Source: Micromonospora sp. C95 (lineage in GTDB: Bacteria; Actinomycetota; Actinomycetes; Mycobacteriales; Micromonosporaceae). From it: DNA of 64,000 nucleotides. Positions 8,801 through 17,045 of the stretch are shown here, piece after piece (position 1 is the stretch's first letter; every line of letters begins with the position of its first letter). The position numbers and the translations under genes are program-made. The DNA lies in assembly GCF_018070465.1 (NCBI RefSeq), contig NZ_JAGPXT010000014.1, positions 1 to 64,000 on the forward strand. Reading direction: 5' to 3'. The notes below the pieces were generated by a model that was given only the letters and a program-made list of their open reading frames with translations, did no database searches and was not told the origin of the DNA.

Positions 8801-9922
8801 ATGACGCTGCGCGACACCCCGCCGTTCCGTGCCGACCACGTCGGCAGCCTGCTCCGCCCAGCCCTTCTGCTCAAAGCGCGTGAGCAGAAGGCCACCGGCG
8901 AGATCAGCGCCGACGAGCTGCGCGCCATCGAGGACGAGGCCATCCGCGACGTGATCCGCATGCAGCGCAACGTGGGTATGCGCTCAGCCACCGACGGCGA
9001 GTTCCGGCGCACCTCATGGCACATGGACTTTATCTACCGTTTAGGGGGGATTCGTCCCACCGATGAGAAGATCCAGGTGCACTTCCGTAACGATCAGGGC
9101 GAGCTCGATTTCGAGTCGGCGGCGCTGGCGATCGACGCCCCGGTCCGGCTCACCGAGACGATCTTCGGCGACGACTTCACCTTCCTGGCGAACGAGGTGG
9201 ATGACGACGTCACCGCCAAGCTGACCATCCCGTCGCCCAGCATGGTCCACTACCGGGGCGGCCGCGCGGCCATCGACCCGAAGGTCTACCCCGACGAGGA
9301 GCAGTTCTGGGCCGACCTCTGTGCCGCCTACGCCGAACAGGTCCGCCGCGTCGCCGACCTGGGCTGCCGCTACCTGCAACTCGACGACACCAGCCTCGCC
9401 TACCTGAACGACCCCGCTCAGCGGCAGCTGCTCAACGAACGCGGCGACGACGCCGAACACCAGCACCTGCGCTACATCCGCCAGATCAACGCCGCGATCG
9501 CCGACCGCCCCGCCGGCCTGGCCGTCACCACCCACATGTGCCGCGGCAACTTCCGCTCCTCATGGGCCGCCGAAGGCGGCTACGACTTCGTCGCCGAAGC
9601 CCTGTTCAGCGAGCTGGCCGTCGACGGCTTCTTCCTGGAGTACGACGACGAACGCTCAGGCGGTTTCGCCCCGCTGCGTTTCGTCCCGCCCGGCAAAATG
9701 GTCGTCCTCGGCCTGGTCACCACGAAGAAGGGCGCTCTCGAATCCAAGGACACCCTCAAGCGCCGCATCGACGAGGCCGCCAAATACGTCCCGCTCGACC
9801 GAATCTGCCTCTCCCCGCAGTGCGGCTTCTCCTCAACGGTCGAAGGCAACGTGCTCACCTACGACGAAGAGGTCGCCAAACTCCGGCTGATCGCCGAAAC
9901 CGCAGAGGAAATCTGGGGCTGA
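8801..9922 (+). CDS. MetE C-terminal-like (YxjG/YxjH-type) methyltransferase
   Basis: A 373-aa protein with the catalytic-barrel length of cobalamin-independent methionine synthase but without its N-terminal half. The N-terminal FRADHVGSLLRP and ATDGEFRR match the YxjG/YxjH class. The zinc-site pattern is present: HMCRGN (His and Cys) near residue 245 and LSPQCGFSS (second Cys) near residue 340. Such proteins transfer a methyl group to a thiol, possibly homocysteine, but the donor in this class is not settled. The ATG at 8801 follows GGAAGGA at good distance. A perfect palindrome sits just upstream. It stands alone, with degraded genes on both sides. Confidence 0.82.
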   Translation: MTLRDTPPFRADHVGSLLRPALLLKAREQKATGEISADELRAIEDEAIRDVIRMQRNVGMRSATDGEFRRTSWHMDFIYRLGGIRPTDEKIQVHFRNDQGELDFESAALAIDAPVRLTETIFGDDFTFLANEVDDDVTAKLTIPSPSMVHYRGGRAAIDPKVYPDEEQFWADLCAAYAEQVRRVADLGCRYLQLDDTSLAYLNDPAQRQLLNERGDDAEHQHLRYIRQINAAIADRPAGLAVTTHMCRGNFRSSWAAEGGYDFVAEALFSELAVDGFFLEYDDERSGGFAPLRFVPPGKMVVLGLVTTKKGALESKDTLKRRIDEAAKYVPLDRICLSPQCGFSSTVEGNVLTYDEEVAKLRLIAETAEEIWG

Positions 9923-10154
9923 CCGCTCAGAGGGCGGTTGGAGATCTCTGGTGTTGGTCTATGTGTTGTGTCCGGTTGGGGATCGTTGCGCCTCGCACCA
10001 GAAGGGTCCCGAGCGATCCAGGTCGGCGCAGTCCAGGACCACCGCCAGGATGACGTGGCTGCGTCCACCTAACCGAGCCGGCCCGTCAGTCATTGTTGCA
10101 GGCTATGCGGCAACCATGGGCTCCGGACGGGGCGCCTCGCAGGAGGTACTGCGC

Positions 10155-11005
10155 TTGCCCAATAGGCCACCGGGTCTGCCGCCGACCGGCCGCGCCCTGC
10201 GGATCGGTCTGGCGCCGTTCACAGCCGAGGAGTCAGCGGCGTTCCTGCGCACCATCGTCGACGCGGAGGGTTGTTCCACCCAGGAGATCGATGCCGTCTC
10301 GCGCCTGTGCGGCCACCTTCCGCTCGCGTTGCAGATCGCCGCCGCGCGGCTGGACGGCCGGTCGGGCTGGTCGATGACCCGCCTGGTGGAAGAGCTGTCC
10401 GACAGCGATCGCCGTCTTGCGGTGCTGACGCCTGACGGCGCCGGGGTCGAGGCCGCGTTCATGATGTCGTACCAGCAGTTGCCGGAGCCGACGCGGACCG
10501 TCTTTAGGCGGCTGGCGCACACCACGACGGCCTCCTTCACCATCGCTACGGCGACAGCACTGACCCAGCTCGGGCCGCACGACGCCGAGCAGGTGCTGGA
10601 GGAACTCGTCGACCTGGGACTGTTGCAACCGGGCGGGCCCGAACAATACCGACTCGACGACCTGATTCGATTGTTCGCCACCGCCCGCCTGCGCGCCGAG
10701 GAACCACCGACGGAGCGGACGACGAGGGGCGGCGGCTGACCGACTGGTACCTGGACACCGCCGCCGCAGCACGGTGGTTCGACCCCGGGTGGGGCGATCC
10801 GCCGGAGCCTGGGCGGGACACGGTTGCGCCGCGCGGCGTCGAGCAGGCCCGGCAAATGGCTACAGACGGAACATGACGGCTGGCTCGAGGCACTTCGACG
10901 GGCAGCCACGGCAGGGACGCACCAGCGGGTGGTCGACGTCGCCGAGGCGCTGCGCCGGTACGCCGAGCGGTTCCGCACCGAGCCGTGGACGCAGCGCGGA
11001 GGGGT
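10155..11005 (+). pseudogene. decayed AfsR/SARP-type regulator fragment (NB-ARC ARC2 region)
   Basis: Residues resembling the NB-ARC/ARC part of AfsR-like regulators are clear: LCGHLPLALQIAAARL, then QQLPEPTRTVFRRLAH and LEELVDLGLLQ..G..YRLDDLIRLFA. The frame stops at 10739. The next expected block (EGRRLTDWYLDTAAAARWFD) is in a second frame, and the following one (WLQTEHDGWLEALRRA) in a third, giving frameshifts near 10715 and 10857. The Walker A P-loop, the DNA-binding domain and most of the TPR region are missing. It is a relic of a large transcriptional regulator or STAND protein, not functional as encoded. Confidence 0.7.
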
Positions 11006-11008
11006 AGC

Positions 11009-11461
11009 TCAGTCGAACCAGTTGAACAGCAGGTCGCCGAGCCGGCTCGGCTGGTGGTAGGCGACATCCCGGCGTTCGTCTTCGGTCAGAAGATGCAGGT
11101 GCCGCTCGTGGAGCGGCTGATTCAGCTCTGCCCTGGTGGCGACCCGCAGCCCTGCGCGGCGGTAGATGTCCCCGCCGGGGACGTCAACGAACACCGCGTT
11201 GATCATGTGGGGGTCTTGCTGTTCGGCCGCAGCGACCAGGAAGACCGCGGCGTTGAACAGGATGCTCAACGGCTTGCCATCACGCAGTCGCACACCGACC
11301 CGGTAGTGGTTTCGGCCGACCGTCGGCTCCTCGACAGACGTCGTGACCACACCGTGCAGTGCCCTGGCGCTGTCGTACACCATGGCCAGCCAGGTGGCAC
11401 CAGCCGCCGGATCCAGGTGCGGCCGGGTCACTCCCGCCTGCAGCAGATGGATGATCTCCAC
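11009..11461 (-). CDS. hypothetical protein
   Basis: A frame open from 11635, of which the convincing part starts around residue 54 (ISDDLCVEIIHLLQAGV). I place the start tentatively at GTG 11461, giving 150 aa. The protein alternates helix and strand (GVRLRDGKPLSILFNAAVF, FVDVPGGDIYRRAGLRV) and ends LLFNWFD. It has no membrane segment and no known motif. Its stop is a few bases from the end of the broken regulator, with which it converges. Function unknown. Confidence 0.45.
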   Translation of the reverse strand: MEIIHLLQAGVTRPHLDPAAGATWLAMVYDSARALHGVVTTSVEEPTVGRNHYRVGVRLRDGKPLSILFNAAVFLVAAAEQQDPHMINAVFVDVPGGDIYRRAGLRVATRAELNQPLHERHLHLLTEDERRDVAYHQPSRLGDLLFNWFD

Positions 11462-11609
11462 GCACAGATCATCCGATATTCGGCACGTTGTCGGGCAACC
11501 TGTCGGAGCACGCTCGCACCGAGGGGACTGCGCCAGCCGCCACCCCTGCCGCACCGACAGCTGGGCTGCTGTACTGGCTGCTGTACTGCCGGGAAGGTCA
11601 GCGGTCGGG

Positions 11610-11819
11610 CTATCGTGCCTGGCGTTTCGGGGCACGGATGGCGGCCTCCAACCGCAGGCCGGTCCCGACGAGGACGAGCAGCCAGGCCAGCGTAAATGGA
11701 CGGTCGGTGGTTGTGCCGAGAGTCAACAGGGCGATGAGCAGTCCGACGACGATAGCGGCGGTACCGACGTTCCGGAGGGTGATGGTGGTCAACACGCGGC
11801 TGAGTTTGCCAGGGCACAT
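11610..11819 (-). CDS. small two-helix membrane protein
   Basis: A 69-aa protein from ATG 11819 (MCPGKLSRVLTTITLRN) with two hydrophobic helices (about residues 17-35 and 40-58) and a basic C-terminus (RAPKRQAR). An upstream in-frame start at 11930 would add 37 residues of coding-poor sequence. Function unknown. Confidence 0.45.
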   Translation of the reverse strand: MCPGKLSRVLTTITLRNVGTAAIVVGLLIALLTLGTTTDRPFTLAWLLVLVGTGLRLEAAIRAPKRQAR

Positions 11820-11868
11820 GGCCGTGCAGTCATCCGGACGCACTGATCTAGCCGCAGACCGAGTGTCG

Positions 11869-12513
11869 TTACGAGCGGACGAGATCGTAGGCCCGCGCCA
11901 GGTCGTCACCCCACGACATGGCGTGGTCACGCTCGAACGCCCGATACAGTCGGTCGCGGACCGTCTCGCTGCGCAGCCAGGCGACCAGCGTGGCCGGCCT
12001 CCTGTCCGCGAAGTTGAGTCCGTTCACAGTGTCGGCCAGGTGGCGGTCTGCCGCCGAGCTATGCGTGACGTCCCAGATACCGAGGAATCGCGTGACGCTT
12101 TCACCGCCGGCGACGACCGCGTCGAGGAAGGTGGTCGGGTCGAGGAACGACCCGACCTGCGACGGGTACGTCGCCAGCAATGACCGCCACACCGCATCCA
12201 GGTAGCCGTCAATTGCTTCCTGCTCGGCTTCAGGCCAGGTGTGCCACTGCCCGCGACGCAGCTTGCCCAACATGATCGCTGGGTCGAGTTCCGTGGAGGT
12301 GGCCAAGCGCCCCAGCAGCAAGGGCAGCAGACTCTTCAGGTCGTCACAGCTGCCGACCGTATTGCCGAGGCTGGTGGCCAAGGAGAACAAGTCATGACCG
12401 TCGACCGGCGCCTGCCCCCGGCAATGCGGGCAGCCAACGAGCACCGCCCTGTCCGGGTACCGGACGAACGCCTCCCGGAGTCGTGCTACCGCGACAATCA
12501 GATCGCCGTCCAC
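11869..12513 (-). CDS. conserved hypothetical protein with an N-terminal CPHC knuckle
   Basis: A 214-aa, mostly helical soluble protein. Near residue 27 it has LVGCPHCRGQAP, a zinc-knuckle-like C-x-x-C, followed by long helices with a Trp-rich middle (QWHTWPEAEQEAIDGYLDAV). I recall actinobacterial hypothetical proteins with the same layout but no function. The start at ATG 12513 (MDGDLIVAVARLREAF) gives a good amphipathic N-terminal helix. It shares direction with the acetyltransferase upstream, 223 bp away. Confidence 0.6.
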   Translation of the reverse strand: MDGDLIVAVARLREAFVRYPDRAVLVGCPHCRGQAPVDGHDLFSLATSLGNTVGSCDDLKSLLPLLLGRLATSTELDPAIMLGKLRRGQWHTWPEAEQEAIDGYLDAVWRSLLATYPSQVGSFLDPTTFLDAVVAGGESVTRFLGIWDVTHSSAADRHLADTVNGLNFADRRPATLVAWLRSETVRDRLYRAFERDHAMSWGDDLARAYDLVRS

Positions 12514-12736
12514 CGGCCGATCCTCGCAGCCCGCACCGGCTCAACATCGGCGACCTCGGCGAGGAACACGCCACCGCCTCTTGCGCGGGGACCACGCTTG
12601 ATCAGATGCACGCACATGCCGCCTCCCGAGCGCGCCGTCTGCCGGTGGTCCACCGTTGCCTGTACTGGCCCGTGGACCGGACGACCGCCAACTGCTTTCC
12701 CGTCAAATAGCCGGTGTGAGTGGGTGAGCCGCAGGT

Positions 12737-13300
12737 TCAGGTTGCGGTAGACGCTGGCTTGAGACGCTTTCGCTCGACAACGCTTGTTGCTGTCACCACA
12801 CTCAGCGGCGGCACGTCCTTCGCGACGACGGCGCCCGCGCCGACGACCGAGCCCCGACCGATTGTCACTCCTGGAGTGACCGTGGCCGCGGCGCCGATCC
12901 ACACGTCGTCCTCGATGACGATGGGCGCGCGTGTGATGAAGTCGTACCGCTCGTCAAGCTCGACGGGGTGGCCGGCCGTGCTCAGAGTGACTCGGGGACC
13001 GATCAGGACCCGGTCACCGATGGTGATGCCCCCGTAGTCGAGGAAGAAGCATCCCTGGTTGATAAACACGCGCTCTCCGAACGATGCTCCAAGCCCGTAG
13101 TCGCAATAGAACGGTGACAGGATGGACAGCGAGTCAGGGATGGGTCGGCCGAAGATCTCGGTGAACAACGTCCGGCGCGCGTCGAGGTCGTCAAACGGCA
13201 GCACGTTGAGGCGCGAGGTCAGGTTCATGACGAGTTGTACGCGCTGCGCGAAGGCTCGGGACTCGGGCGTCCGCGTTCGTATCCGTTCCTCGTTGCGCAC
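12737..13300 (-). CDS. left-handed beta-helix sugar O-acetyltransferase (LacA/Maa-like)
   Basis: A 187-aa protein of the maltose/galactoside acetyltransferase type. An N-terminal helical Mac-type region (to about residue 55) precedes hexapeptide repeats with FGERVFINQGCFFLDYGG, IGDRVLIGPRVTLSTAGHP (catalytic His in TAGHP), VWIGAAATVTPGVTIGRG and VVGAGAVVAKDVPP. It would acetylate a sugar hydroxyl with acetyl-CoA as a trimer. The extreme C-terminus (SVVTATSVVERKRLKPAS) departs from the usual VVAGVPARVIR ending, so the last 20 residues may have been replaced by a small frame change. Confidence 0.82.
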   Translation of the reverse strand: MRNEERIRTRTPESRAFAQRVQLVMNLTSRLNVLPFDDLDARRTLFTEIFGRPIPDSLSILSPFYCDYGLGASFGERVFINQGCFFLDYGGITIGDRVLIGPRVTLSTAGHPVELDERYDFITRAPIVIEDDVWIGAAATVTPGVTIGRGSVVGAGAVVAKDVPPLSVVTATSVVERKRLKPASTAT

Positions 13301-13457
13301 GAGACGATCCTGGCACGGCGAATCAGAGACTGCGTGACGACCCAGGCGAACGCCTCCCCCCGTTGTCGTTGACTCCTCATCGAACCTCCGGATCTAGCCG
13401 CGACTCGCCTGCTCAGTCTTCGTTGTGCGATGGCTCTCGTGGCGTTGCCGGGCTGAA

Positions 13458-14222
13458 TCAGGCTGCCTGCGACGGTGTCTGCGCGGGTCCTTGGCGGGCA
13501 GGCATGCCGAGCTGGTCAGGCCCGATGTCGAGGGCGGATCGGCGGTGTGGGTTGGCGACGTAGAACTCGATTGCCTCGGCGAGACGCTCGTCGGAGACGG
13601 CGCAGTCCGGGCTGCTGAGCCCGACGTATCGTGGGTTTTCTGGTGTTTTCAGGCGCAGGTGAACGCCCTCCTTGTCGTGGTAAACCGCCCCGATCTGCTC
13701 CCAGAGGACGATGTGGCCGCTGACCGCGACGCCATGCGAGGTGATGACCACGTATCCGGAGCGGCGCAAGCGCCCGAAGGCGCTCGCGGCGAGCGCAATG
13801 GCCGCCGCGCCAGCGAGTATCGACCCGATCGGGCCGGACCACACCCTGCCCGCGCCGACCTGCCCGCCGGAGAACAGCAGCCCACTCCCGACGGAGCCGG
13901 CGGCCGCGACTGCGTCGATGGCGAGCGCGGACCGGGACCACCGGCCCTGCAGACCAGGGTGTACGCCATCGGGCAGGACCAATGCTGCCCGCCAGCGAAA
14001 GTCCGCGCGCCGGCCCCGCCTGCGCAGCCACCGTGTACCGGCGAGGTGCACACCGGTGGCGACGAAGAGGATGCAGCTGACATCGGGGACGGCACCAGCT
14101 GCCCGGCGCCCGCACTCCCAGAGGGCTGCACCTGCGGCCACGATGGCGGACGCCGCGAAGGCCGCCACTACGATGCGAATCCAGCGCAGCCGGTTCCGGC
14201 CCGGCTCCTCGATGATCAGCAT
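13458..14222 (-). CDS. membrane protein of unknown function
   Basis: A 254-aa protein with two hydrophobic hairpins (about residues 15-55 and 100-150). The soluble C-terminal half contains a PH-like strand pattern (GYVVITSHGVAVSGHIVLWE) and ends in Gln/Ala-rich sequence. The topology resembles small actinobacterial proteins with a bacterial-PH-type domain behind two membrane hairpins, but I cannot name the family. The start is ATG 14222. No operon partner is evident. Confidence 0.5.
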   Translation of the reverse strand: MLIIEEPGRNRLRWIRIVVAAFAASAIVAAGAALWECGRRAAGAVPDVSCILFVATGVHLAGTRWLRRRGRRADFRWRAALVLPDGVHPGLQGRWSRSALAIDAVAAAGSVGSGLLFSGGQVGAGRVWSGPIGSILAGAAAIALAASAFGRLRRSGYVVITSHGVAVSGHIVLWEQIGAVYHDKEGVHLRLKTPENPRYVGLSSPDCAVSDERLAEAIEFYVANPHRRSALDIGPDQLGMPARQGPAQTPSQAA

Positions 14223-14527
14223 GGAGCGTCACACGCAGCCGGTCGAGTCCGCCCAACCCGCTGACGAATGGAGACGCCACGGACGGAACGCAAGAAGCGG
14301 CCGCGTCTGGACGTCGACGACATGTCGATGCGGTCGGCCGTCGGCAAGGGCTGCCCCTTGCACATACCAGCCCTCCGATGTCCAAACCCTGCAAGCACCG
14401 ACACATCGTGGCGGCCACGGCCCCCAGACATCAAGACCAGCACGACCGGGCACAACGACATGTCCGGCGCAGGGCCCATACCGGATGAAGGCGGATGTTT
14501 GCGGTGGGGCCCAGCCCCTGGTGCGGA
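14223..14527. other. intergenic stretch, no gene seen
   Basis: All frames here are short or biased to Arg/Pro/Thr in ways expected of non-coding high-GC DNA. No RNA fold, terminator or repeat stood out. Confidence 0.3.
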
Positions 14528-14749
14528 TCAGTGGTCGGTAGGTGTCGTGGGTGGCCGCAGCACACAGAATTCGTTGCCATCGTGGCCGGCGAGGACTTGC
14601 CAGGCCCAGCCGTCTTCTTCGATAGGACTCTCCGTGATGCACCGCGCTCCGATCGGCGGGTAGCCCCATTCCTGGATCCAAAAGCGGCTGCCGGCTTCGC
14701 CTGCCAGTGAGTAGGGCTTCTTGCGTCCGATTCCCATGATGCCGTCCAC
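14528..14749 (-). CDS. small hypothetical protein
   Basis: A 73-aa frame from GTG 14749 (or ATG 14737, giving 69 aa). The composition looks genuine: MGIGRKKPYSLAGEAGSRF, then WIQEWGYPPIGARC and EDGWAWQVLAGHDGNEFCVL, with four Trp and alternating strands. No family recognised, no signal peptide or membrane segment. It sits just upstream, in transcription sense, of nothing on its strand. Confidence 0.4.
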   Translation of the reverse strand: MDGIMGIGRKKPYSLAGEAGSRFWIQEWGYPPIGARCITESPIEEDGWAWQVLAGHDGNEFCVLRPPTTPTDH

Positions 14750-14838
14750 GGCGACGTGAGTGTCGGCCCACGTGGTCGGGCTCGGTGCAGGGCAGCACGT
14801 GTGGTGGGTGTCAAGCCCCGGGTTTGATGGAGAGTTGG

Positions 14839-15084
14839 TTATCTGGTTTTCAGGGGTGCGGTGACCGGGTGGGTCATCGCGTGTAGTGCCTCGTGCTCAG
14901 CCGGTGGGACGTGCCTGAGCTCGCCATGCAGGCGGCGGTTGTTGTACCAGTCGATGTACTCGACGGTGGCCATCTCCAGGTCGTCGAGGCCGCGCCATGG
15001 GCCTCGGTTGCGGACGAGTTCGGCCTTGTAGAGGGAGTTGAACGCCTCGGCCATCGCGTTGTCGTACGGCATCGGGCTTGGACC
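14839..15084 (-). pseudogene. IS3-family transposase OrfB, C-terminal fragment
   Basis: The last ~80 residues of an rve-type integrase core are preserved: MPYDNAMAEAFNSLYKAELV, then EYIDWYNNRRLHGELRHVPP and AEHEALH. The catalytic Glu in AEAFNS.YKAE context is present, but the rest of OrfB and all of OrfA are missing. Upstream codons are unrelated. No terminal inverted repeats were found. It is a leftover of an IS3/IS150-type insertion. Confidence 0.8.
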
Positions 15085-15273
15085 CGGACGCGCGGGCAGG
15101 ACAGCGGGTGCGAGTGGACCGACGAGGTGTTCCTTCGGTCGGATAGGTCGTGTCATGACCGAACAACCTCATTCAGCGAGAGGCGCGACACGTCAGGGGC
15201 GGCCTGATGCCCTTCACCGGCGTGATGCTGGAATTAATCTAGGATTCGGCGGAAAGCATTGTATGATTAACGC

Positions 15274-16401
15274 ATGCTGTATCGCACCCCTGCGCTCACG
15301 GATGACGACAAGCGCGTGCTTGGCGAACTGGAAACGATGCGGGACAACCTGCGGTATCAGATCGCTGAGCCGCACCGCTGGACAGGGCAACTTCGACGAA
15401 CCCTGATCGCTCACGCCATCCAGGGATCGAATTCGATTGAGGGCTACCAGGTATCCCTGGACGACGCCGCCGCGGCTGTTGCCGGCGACGAGCCGGTGGA
15501 GACGAACCCGCAAACCTGGGAGGTCATCACCGGTTACCGGGACGCCCTGACCTATGTGCAGCAACTCGCCCGCTCACGGGAGTTCGCCTGGCAGCACATG
15601 TTGCTCAACGCGCTGCACTTCATGATGCTCCGGCATGAGCTCGGCAAGTGGCCGGGCCGCTTCCGTCCGGGTGACATCCATATCGACGAGGCGCACACCG
15701 GCCGGCACGTCTACACGGGGCCTGACGCCGACGACGTTCCGTCTCTGATCTCCGAGCTGATCGACTGGCTGGCCGACGGCGAGCCGGAGACTCCGCTGCT
15801 CGTACGGGCCTCGATGGCTCACCTGAACCTGGTCAAGATCCATCCCTGGCGGGACGGGAACGGCCGAATGTCCCGCTGCCTGCACACCCTCGTGCTCGCC
15901 CGGGACGGTGTCCTCGCCCCGGAGTTCTCCTCGATCGAGGAGTGGCTGGGCGTCGGCCGGAACACCTACGCCTACTACGACGCACTCGGTGAGGTCGGGG
16001 GCCCAACCTGGCAGCCCGAGAACGACACCAGCAAGTGGATCCGATTCTGCCTGAGCGCCCATCATCAACAGGCCCAATTGGTCCGGCAACGCCTCGATCA
16101 GGCCGCGCATCTCTGGGAACTGCTCGACACCTGGGTCCGACGCCATGGGCTACCCGAGCGGGTCGTCAGCGCCCTGCACCTCGCCGCGACCGGCGGTCGA
16201 GTACGCCGGACCCTCTATCAGCGCGACGAGAACCTCACCGACGACCAAGCAACCCGCGACCTTCGCGCCCTCGTCCGGGCGGGCATGCTCGAACAGCACG
16301 GCGAGACCCGAGGCAGGTTCTACCTCACCTCGCCGACACTGCGCGACCTCGCCGCACCCGCGCTACGCCCCAAGGAGATCATCGACCCGTACCGACGCTG
16401 A
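15274..16401 (+). CDS. Fic-family AMP-transferase with self-inhibitory motif and C-terminal winged helix
   Basis: A 375-aa protein. The catalytic Fic motif is HPWRDGNGRMSR near residue 191 (His base plus the anion-binding GNGR). An N-terminal inhibitory helix SNSIEG (S-x-x-x-E-G/N) near residue 52 classes it as a self-inhibited Fic protein. The N-terminal Fic_N-like region lies at 1-90 and the C-terminal 80 residues look like a winged helix (RVVSALHLAATGG...DDQATRDLRALVRAGML). Such proteins transfer AMP from ATP to a protein hydroxyl, often on GTPases or topoisomerases. The target here is unknown. It stands alone beside an IS3 remnant, in DNA likely gained by transfer. The ATG at 15274 was taken. 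Confidence 0.88.
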   Translation: MLYRTPALTDDDKRVLGELETMRDNLRYQIAEPHRWTGQLRRTLIAHAIQGSNSIEGYQVSLDDAAAAVAGDEPVETNPQTWEVITGYRDALTYVQQLARSREFAWQHMLLNALHFMMLRHELGKWPGRFRPGDIHIDEAHTGRHVYTGPDADDVPSLISELIDWLADGEPETPLLVRASMAHLNLVKIHPWRDGNGRMSRCLHTLVLARDGVLAPEFSSIEEWLGVGRNTYAYYDALGEVGGPTWQPENDTSKWIRFCLSAHHQQAQLVRQRLDQAAHLWELLDTWVRRHGLPERVVSALHLAATGGRVRRTLYQRDENLTDDQATRDLRALVRAGMLEQHGETRGRFYLTSPTLRDLAAPALRPKEIIDPYRR

Positions 16402-16530
16402 CGCGCTGACGCGGCACGCCCACCACATGAATCGGCGACGTCAGCGCGCCGAAGAGACGCCATCACCTGTCACCGAATTGGACAGATGCGGCCAACCACA
16501 GCCAGGCAGCTGCTTCCAGAAGTTACAAGC

Positions 16531-16577
16531 ATTTGGGTCTAAGTAGCCCCAAATAGGACAGGAAACTTGTCCTATTT
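16531..16577. repeat. two overlapping inverted repeats
   Basis: ATTTGGG (16531-16537) pairs with CCCAAAT (16548-16554). AAATAGGACA (16551-16560) pairs perfectly with TGTCCTATTT (16568-16577) around a 7-nt loop. The arms share bases 16551-16554, so the two hairpins are mutually exclusive. They could be a terminator for the Fic gene, operators, or recombinase binding sites. Confidence 0.6.
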
Positions 16578-16599
16578 ATCGTGATTTTCCACGAAATTT

Positions 16600-16624
16600 G
16601 GTGTCCGAGGGGGGATCGGACACC
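16600..16624. repeat. 9-bp inverted repeat with 7-nt loop
   Basis: GGTGTCCGA (16600-16608) and TCGGACACC (16616-16624) are perfectly complementary around GGGGGGA. The left arm and loop coincide with the 15-bp repeat of the tRNA-Leu 3' end. Confidence 0.6.
16601..16615 (+). repeat. candidate attL: copy of the tRNA-Leu 3' end
   Basis: GTGTCCGAGGGGGGA is identical, and in the same orientation, to 29471-29485, where it forms the 3' end of tRNA-Leu(GAG) on the reverse strand. A partial copy of a tRNA end some 13 kb from the intact tRNA, with a recombinase gene next to the tRNA, is the classic mark of a tRNA-integrated element. Confidence 0.5.
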
Positions 16625-16632
16625 CACGTCCC

Positions 16633-16657
16633 GCATACCTGCCGGAAACAGGTATGC
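16633..16657. repeat. 9-bp inverted repeat with 7-nt loop
   Basis: GCATACCTG (16633-16641) and CAGGTATGC (16649-16657) pair perfectly around CCGGAAA. It is the third hairpin in about 110 bp with a 7-nt loop. Confidence 0.6.
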
Positions 16658-17045
16658 ATGCGTGGCAGCGTAGGCGGCGCTAGCCAGCCGGTCAACGACC
16701 GTAGACGACAAGGCTCCGACGTCCCCTTTGCACAGACACGGCCCGAAGGGTTACCGAGGCGCGGGCCACCCAAAGCGTTCGACGCCGGTGGGGTTGCGGC
16801 AGCGACGGGGCACACAATCCGGGACGGATTGCGGTGGATGTGGCGGTGATGCTGACCGACGGCAGCGAAGCGAATCGTGGATCTGGCCGTGCTACGCGAC
16901 CAAGGCGCCGAGCGCCTCGCCGTTCGACCGATGCAGGCTGGCTCCTGTGAGCCCGGGGCGTCCGGCCGCCAGTCTCACCCGGTGCTCCGCAGCCACCCGT
17001 TAGAGGCCGCGTGTACGTCGTCCGGCACCGTAAGATGCTCGTTCT

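Larger units (their letters stand above)
16402..17045. other. AT-richer intergenic stretch at the left edge of the island
   Basis: No gene is seen. About 16520-16600 is visibly poorer in GC than the surroundings. It contains a cluster of inverted repeats (listed separately) and the tRNA-Leu-end repeat. The right part, up to the ATG of the CARF gene, presumably holds the promoter of the defence operon. Confidence 0.5.

Noticed and set aside
16600..16700. Possible type II tRNA on the reverse strand (similar 3' end and a long variable-arm-like hairpin)
   Set aside because: No 5' acceptor strand pairs with the 3' end, the T-stem is mismatched and no anticodon arm could be drawn. It is better described as a tRNA-end repeat with hairpins.
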